Shown piece after piece: positions 60,594-64,000 of a stretch of 64,000 nucleotides of DNA (positions are counted from its first letter, which is position 1; each line of letters starts with the position of its first letter). Under the pieces are notes generated by a model that made no database searches, had not been told where the DNA came from, and saw only the letters and a program-made list of their open reading frames with translations. This stretch comes from Streptacidiphilus melanogenes (lineage in GTDB: Bacteria; Actinomycetota; Actinomycetes; Streptomycetales; Streptomycetaceae): NCBI RefSeq assembly GCF_000787835.1, contig NZ_BBPP01000005.1:73315-137314 (forward strand), written 5' to 3'. The position numbers and the translations under genes are program-made.

Positions 60594-61747
60594 AGCCGCT
60601 CGACGATCGTCACGTTGGCCTGGCCGCCGCCCTCGCACATCGTCTGCAGGCCGTAGCGGCCGCCCGTGCGCTGGAGTTCGTGCAGCAGCGTCGTCATCAG
60701 CTTCACGCCCGTCGCACCGAGCGGGTGGCCCAACGCGATGGCTCCGCCGTTGACGTTCACCCGCTCGGGGTCCGCGCCCGTCTCCTTGAGCCAGGCCAGC
60801 ACGACCGGGGCGAAGGCCTCGTTGATCTCGACCAGGTCGATCTCGTCGATCGACATCCCGGCCTTCTTCAGCGCGTACGCGGTCGCCGGGATCGGCGCGG
60901 ACAGCATGCGGATCGGGTCCTCGCCACGCACGGAGAGGTGGTGGACGCGGGCACGCGGGGTCAGTCCGTGCTCCTGGACGGCCCGCTCGCTCGCCAGCAG
61001 CATCGCCGCCGCGCCGTCGGAGACCTGGGAGGAGCAGGCCGCCGTGATCGTCCCGCCCTCCAGGACGGGCTTCAGCCCGGCCATCTTCTCCAGCGAGGTG
61101 TCCCGCCGGGGCCCCTCGTCGACGGTGACGTCCCCGTACGCGACGACCTCGCGCGCGAAACGGCCCTCGTCGATCGCGCGGACGGCCCGCTGGTGCGACC
61201 GCAGCGCGAACTCCTCCATGTCCCGCCGTGAGACGCCCCACTTGGCGGCGATCAGCTCCGCGCCGTGGAACTGGTTGACCGGGGCGTCGCCGTACCGGGC
61301 GCGCCAGCCGGCGCTGCCGTGGAAGGGCCCGTCCGTCAGGCCCAGCGGTTCGCCGGCCTGGCGGCTGGCGAAGGCGATCGGGACCATGCTCATGTTCTGC
61401 ACGCCGCCCGCCACGACCAGGTCCTGCGTGCCGGACAGGACGCCCTGCGCGGCGAAGTGCAGCGCCTGCTGGGACGATCCGCACTGCCGGTCGACGGTGA
61501 CCCCGGGGACCTCCTCGGGGAGGCCCGCCGCGAGCCAGCAGGTGCGGGCGATGTCGCCCGCCTGCGGCCCGACCGCGTCGAGGCAGCCGAAGACGACGTC
61601 CTCGACGGCCGACGGGTCGACGCCGGTGCGTGCCATGAGCGCGGTGAGCACGTGCGCGCCGAGGTCCGCCGGATGGACGGCGGCGAGGCCGCCGCCCTTG
61701 CGTCCCACGGGGGTGCGGACCGCGTCGATGATGTAGGCCTCGGCCAT
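60587..61747 (-). CDS. fadA6: FadA6-like thiolase (HIP pathway)
   Basis: A 386-residue acetyl-CoA acetyltransferase, same length as M. tuberculosis FadA6. The acyl-enzyme Cys lies in VTVDRQCGSSQQA, the His in NVNGGAIALGHPLGATG, and the second Cys in TMCEGGGQAN. It would cleave the beta-keto CoA ester formed after ring opening. Upstream on the same strand is ipdF with a 31-bp gap. Its 3' end overlaps the frameshifted hydrolase. Confidence 0.85.
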   Translation of the reverse strand: MAEAYIIDAVRTPVGRKGGGLAAVHPADLGAHVLTALMARTGVDPSAVEDVVFGCLDAVGPQAGDIARTCWLAAGLPEEVPGVTVDRQCGSSQQALHFAAQGVLSGTQDLVVAGGVQNMSMVPIAFASRQAGEPLGLTDGPFHGSAGWRARYGDAPVNQFHGAELIAAKWGVSRRDMEEFALRSHQRAVRAIDEGRFAREVVAYGDVTVDEGPRRDTSLEKMAGLKPVLEGGTITAACSSQVSDGAAAMLLASERAVQEHGLTPRARVHHLSVRGEDPIRMLSAPIPATAYALKKAGMSIDEIDLVEINEAFAPVVLAWLKETGADPERVNVNGGAIALGHPLGATGVKLMTTLLHELQRTGGRYGLQTMCEGGGQANVTIVERLY

Positions 61748-61778
61748 GGTGGGCGGAACTCCCTTCAGCGGTAAGGCT

Positions 61779-62582
61779 CTAGGCGTGCTGGCTGCTCACG
61801 GAGACGGTCTCGCCGGTCATGTAGGAGGAGTAGCCGCTGGCCAGGAAGACGATCACGTTGGCCACCTCCCACGGCTCCGCATAACGGCCGTACGCCTCGC
61901 GCTCGGTGAGCTCGGCGAGCAGTTCGTCGGTGGTGACCTTCGCCAGGTGCGGGTGCATGGCGAGGCTCGGCGCGACCGCGTTGACGCGGACGCCGAACGC
62001 GGCGGCCTCCAGGGCCGCGCAGCGGGTCAGCGCCATCACGCCGGCCTTGGCCGCCGCGTAGTGGGACTGTCCGGCCTGGGCGCGCCAGCCGATCACGGAG
62101 GCGTTGTTGACGACGACCCCGCCCCGGCCGCCCGCCCTCATCGCGCGAAGCGCGGCCCGGGTGCAGCGGAAGGTGCCGCCGAGGGTCACGTCGATGACGC
62201 GGTCCCACTGGTCGTCGGTCATGTCGACGAGTTCCGCGGTGCCCCCGAGCCCGGCGTTGTTGACCACGATGTCGAGCCGTCCGTGCGTGCGTTCGGCGGC
62301 GGCGAACAGCTCCCGCACCTGGGCCTCGTCGGTGACGTCGCAGGGCAGCGCGGCGACGCGCTCCGCGCCGAACTCGGCGGTCAGCGCCTCGGCGGACTCC
62401 TTGAGCCGGCGCGCATGCGCGTCGCTGACCAGCACCTTGGCCCCCTCCTCGAGGAAGCGCCGGGCCGTCGCGCCGCCGATCCCGGCACCCGCGGCGGCGG
62501 TCACCACCGCGCTGCGTCCGGCGAGCAGGCCGTGCCCGGGCAGGTAGGGAGGAGGTGTGCGGAGACCGTCGACGTCACCCAT
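61779..62582 (-). CDS. ipdF: IpdF-like SDR (5-hydroxy-HIC-CoA dehydrogenase)
   Basis: A 267-residue short-chain dehydrogenase. Cofactor motif TAAAGAGIGGATA, NNAGLGGTAELVDM, catalytic YAAAKAG, and C-terminal YSSYMTGETVSVSSQHA. Position beside fadA6 and divergent from a crotonase/acyl-CoA-dehydrogenase unit corresponds to Rv3559c (IpdF). The exact substrate is inferred from synteny. ATG 62582, 13 bp from the KstR2-like box B. Confidence 0.8.
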   Translation of the reverse strand: MGDVDGLRTPPPYLPGHGLLAGRSAVVTAAAGAGIGGATARRFLEEGAKVLVSDAHARRLKESAEALTAEFGAERVAALPCDVTDEAQVRELFAAAERTHGRLDIVVNNAGLGGTAELVDMTDDQWDRVIDVTLGGTFRCTRAALRAMRAGGRGGVVVNNASVIGWRAQAGQSHYAAAKAGVMALTRCAALEAAAFGVRVNAVAPSLAMHPHLAKVTTDELLAELTEREAYGRYAEPWEVANVIVFLASGYSSYMTGETVSVSSQHA

Positions 62583-62595
62583 GCGGGTACGTTAA

Positions 62596-62615
62596 CCTAC
62601 CAAACACTTGTTAGG
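62596..62615. promoter_or_regulatory. KstR2-box-like operator B
   Basis: CCTACCAAACACTTGTTAGG, a 20-bp imperfect palindrome between the divergent ipdF and crotonase starts. Its core ACCAAACACTTGTT fits the KstR2 consensus AnCAAGnnCTTGnT with one mismatch. Read on the other strand, 15 of its first 17 bases equal operator A. Confidence 0.7.
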
Positions 62616-62626
62616 GAAGGAGTCCC

Positions 62627-63505
62627 ATGATGAGTGCCGCCCCCGAGTCCTCCGACGCCGCCGACGGCGAGCCGCCGGTGCTCTACGAGCGGCGCGGCGC
62701 GGTCGCGTGGGTGACCATGAACCGCCCGCGCTACCGCAACGCCCAGAACTCGGCGATGACCTACGCCCTCGACGCCGCCTTCTACCGCGCCGCGGCGGAC
62801 GACGACGTCAGGGTCGTCGTCCTCGCGGGAGCGGGACAGCACTTCTCCGCCGGGCACGACATCGGCACACCGGGCCGCGACGCGCACCTGCCCTTCGAGC
62901 GGCGCGCCGGCCTGTGGTGGGACCACTCCGACAAGCAGGGCGCGGAGAGCCGCTACGCGCGCGAGTCCGAGGTCTACCTCGGCATGTGCCGACGCTGGCG
63001 GGAGCTGCCGAAACCGGTCCTGGCCTGCGTCCAGGGCGCTTGCGTGGCCGGGGGGTTGATGCTCGCCTGGGTCTGCGACCTGATCGTCGCGGCCGAGGAC
63101 GCCTTCTTCGCCGACCCCGTCGTCCGGATGGGCATCCCGGGCGTCGAGTACTTCGCCCACCCCTGGGTGATGCCACCGCGCATCGCCAAGGAGTTCCTCT
63201 TCACCGGCGACCGGATCGACGCACGCCGCGCCTACGAGGTCGGCATGGTCAACCGGGTGGTCCCGCGCACCGAGTTGGAGACGCAGACCCTCGAACTCGC
63301 GGAGCGCATCGCCCAGATGCCGCGCCTGGGTCTCGCCCTCACCAAGCGCGCCGTCAACCAGGCCGAGGACCTGCAGGGCCTGCACGCTGGGATGGACTCC
63401 GTCTTCGGCCTGCACCACCTCGCCCACGCCCACAACGCGGAGGTCGCCGCCGACTCCCTCGGGGGCATGGACGTCGCCGCGATGAAGAAGCAGGCGGGTG
63501 CCTAG
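62627..63505 (+). CDS. Enoyl-CoA hydratase (crotonase family)
   Basis: A 292-residue crotonase. Oxyanion-hole motifs are GAGQHFSAGHDIGTPG and GACVAGGLMLAWVCDLIVAAEDAFFADP. The C-terminal helix region is LTKRAVNQAEDLQG. It has the longer mid-section (WWDHSDKQGAESRYARESEVY) seen in actinobacterial EchA19-type steroid side-chain or ring enzymes. GGAAGGAG precedes the ATG. Followed after 3 bp by an acyl-CoA dehydrogenase, so a beta-oxidation pair. Confidence 0.82.
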   Translation: MMSAAPESSDAADGEPPVLYERRGAVAWVTMNRPRYRNAQNSAMTYALDAAFYRAAADDDVRVVVLAGAGQHFSAGHDIGTPGRDAHLPFERRAGLWWDHSDKQGAESRYARESEVYLGMCRRWRELPKPVLACVQGACVAGGLMLAWVCDLIVAAEDAFFADPVVRMGIPGVEYFAHPWVMPPRIAKEFLFTGDRIDARRAYEVGMVNRVVPRTELETQTLELAERIAQMPRLGLALTKRAVNQAEDLQGLHAGMDSVFGLHHLAHAHNAEVAADSLGGMDVAAMKKQAGA

Positions 63506-63508
63506 ACC

Positions 63509-64000
63509 GTGGACCTCACCCACGACGCGGAGACCGAGGCCTTCCGCGGCGAGGCCCGTGCCTGGCTGGCCGCCCATGTCCCGTCCGCGCCGCTCCCCTC
63601 GCTGGAGACCCGTGAGGGCTTCGCCGCCCACCGCGCCTGGGAGGCCGAACTGGCCGCCGACCGCTGGTCGGTGGTCTCCTGGCCGGAGCCCTACGGTGGC
63701 CGTGGCGCGGACATCATGCGCTGGCTCGCCTTCGAGGAGGAGTACTACGCGGCGGGCGCGCCCGGCCGGGTCTCCCAGAACGGCATCAACCTGCTCGCAC
63801 CCACCCTCTTCGACCACGGCACGCAGGAGCAGCGCGCCCGCGTGCTGCCCCCGATGGCCCGCGGCGAGGTGATCTGGGCACAGGCCTGGTCCGAGCCGGA
63901 GTCCGGCTCCGACCTCGCCTCGCTCCGTTCCCGTGCGGTCCGCACGAATGGCGGCTGGCTGCTCAGCGGCCAGAAGACCTGGTCGTCCCGGGCCGCCTTC
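63509..64000 (+). CDS. Acyl-CoA dehydrogenase (FadE30-like), 3' end outside window
   Basis: The first 164 codons of an acyl-CoA dehydrogenase: N-terminal helical domain (EAFRGEARAWLAAHVPSAP, SWPEPYGGRGADIMRWLAFEEEYYAAGAP) and the start of the beta domain with the flavin-contact segment WAQAWSEPESGSDLASL and SGQKTWSS. GTG start 3 bp after the crotonase stop. Position next to ipdF suggests FadE30, which dehydrogenates the HIP-derived CoA ester, but other FadE types are possible since the catalytic Glu lies beyond the window. Confidence 0.8.
   Translation, partial: MDLTHDAETEAFRGEARAWLAAHVPSAPLPSLETREGFAAHRAWEAELAADRWSVVSWPEPYGGRGADIMRWLAFEEEYYAAGAPGRVSQNGINLLAPTLFDHGTQEQRARVLPPMARGEVIWAQAWSEPESGSDLASLRSRAVRTNGGWLLSGQKTWSSRAAF

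Overview
The window is 64 kb of very GC-rich actinobacterial DNA. It is gene-dense with short intergenic gaps, and GTG and TTG starts are common. The dnaK-grpE-dnaJ-hspR operon carries HAIR operators. It also has mycothiol-type DinB enzymes, many Ala/Pro-rich secreted proteins and a dcd gene, all consistent with the family Streptomycetaceae (Streptomyces, Kitasatospora or Streptacidiphilus type). I cannot name the species. There is no rRNA, CRISPR array, prophage or intact insertion sequence. One tRNA gene, tRNA-Gly(CCC), is present.

Layout. 0-12.4 kb: the tail of a 2-oxoacid dehydrogenase E2, two secreted peptidases (M64, S1), two MFS transporters, a DinB/maleylpyruvate-isomerase-like enzyme, a nitrilase-family amidase, a LysR/TDT-transporter pair, a deoxyribosyltransferase-like protein and a LuxR-type regulator. 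12.4-12.6 kb: a 46-residue secreted-peptide gene divergent from that regulator. 12.7-17.1 kb: the HspR-controlled chaperone operon. 17.2-23.5 kb: a heterodisulfide-reductase-like Fe-S membrane protein, a LamG protein, a Yip1 protein, an AlaX-like editing protein, dCTP deaminase and the tRNA. 23.6-31.9 kb: an exopolysaccharide locus with a processive GT2 synthase, two GH26-type paralogues, a GT-C membrane glycosyltransferase and, after an unrelated membrane protein, UDP-glucose dehydrogenase. 32-38.3 kb: small membrane proteins, a sedolisin, an epimerase, DedA, a four-helix receptor-like protein and a UspA-like protein. 38.5-41.8 kb: kdpDE without kdpFABC.

42-52.5 kb: after a Tat-exported dimethylformamidase-like protein comes a nucleotide-sugar and glycosyltransferase cluster. 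It holds matches to all four steps of the Pseudomonas WbpA-B-E-D route to UDP-2,3-diacetamido-2,3-dideoxy-glucuronate, plus a GT2 and a double-domain GT4. 52.7-64 kb: a cluster with the same order and orientation as Mycobacterium tuberculosis Rv3548c-Rv3560c, the steroid C/D-ring (HIP) degradation genes: two SDRs diverging from echA20-ipdA-ipdB-ipdC, then fadA6, ipdF, an enoyl-CoA hydratase and an acyl-CoA dehydrogenase that runs off the end. Both divergent promoters in this cluster carry palindromes resembling the KstR2 box.

A foreign-looking block (58.05-60.6 kb) sits inside the steroid cluster. It consists of a regulator that fuses an IS30-type helix-turn-helix to a MarR-type domain, a divergent DUF4097 protein behind several GCAAC palindromes, a 4 x 14-bp tandem repeat, and an alpha/beta hydrolase broken by a frameshift.
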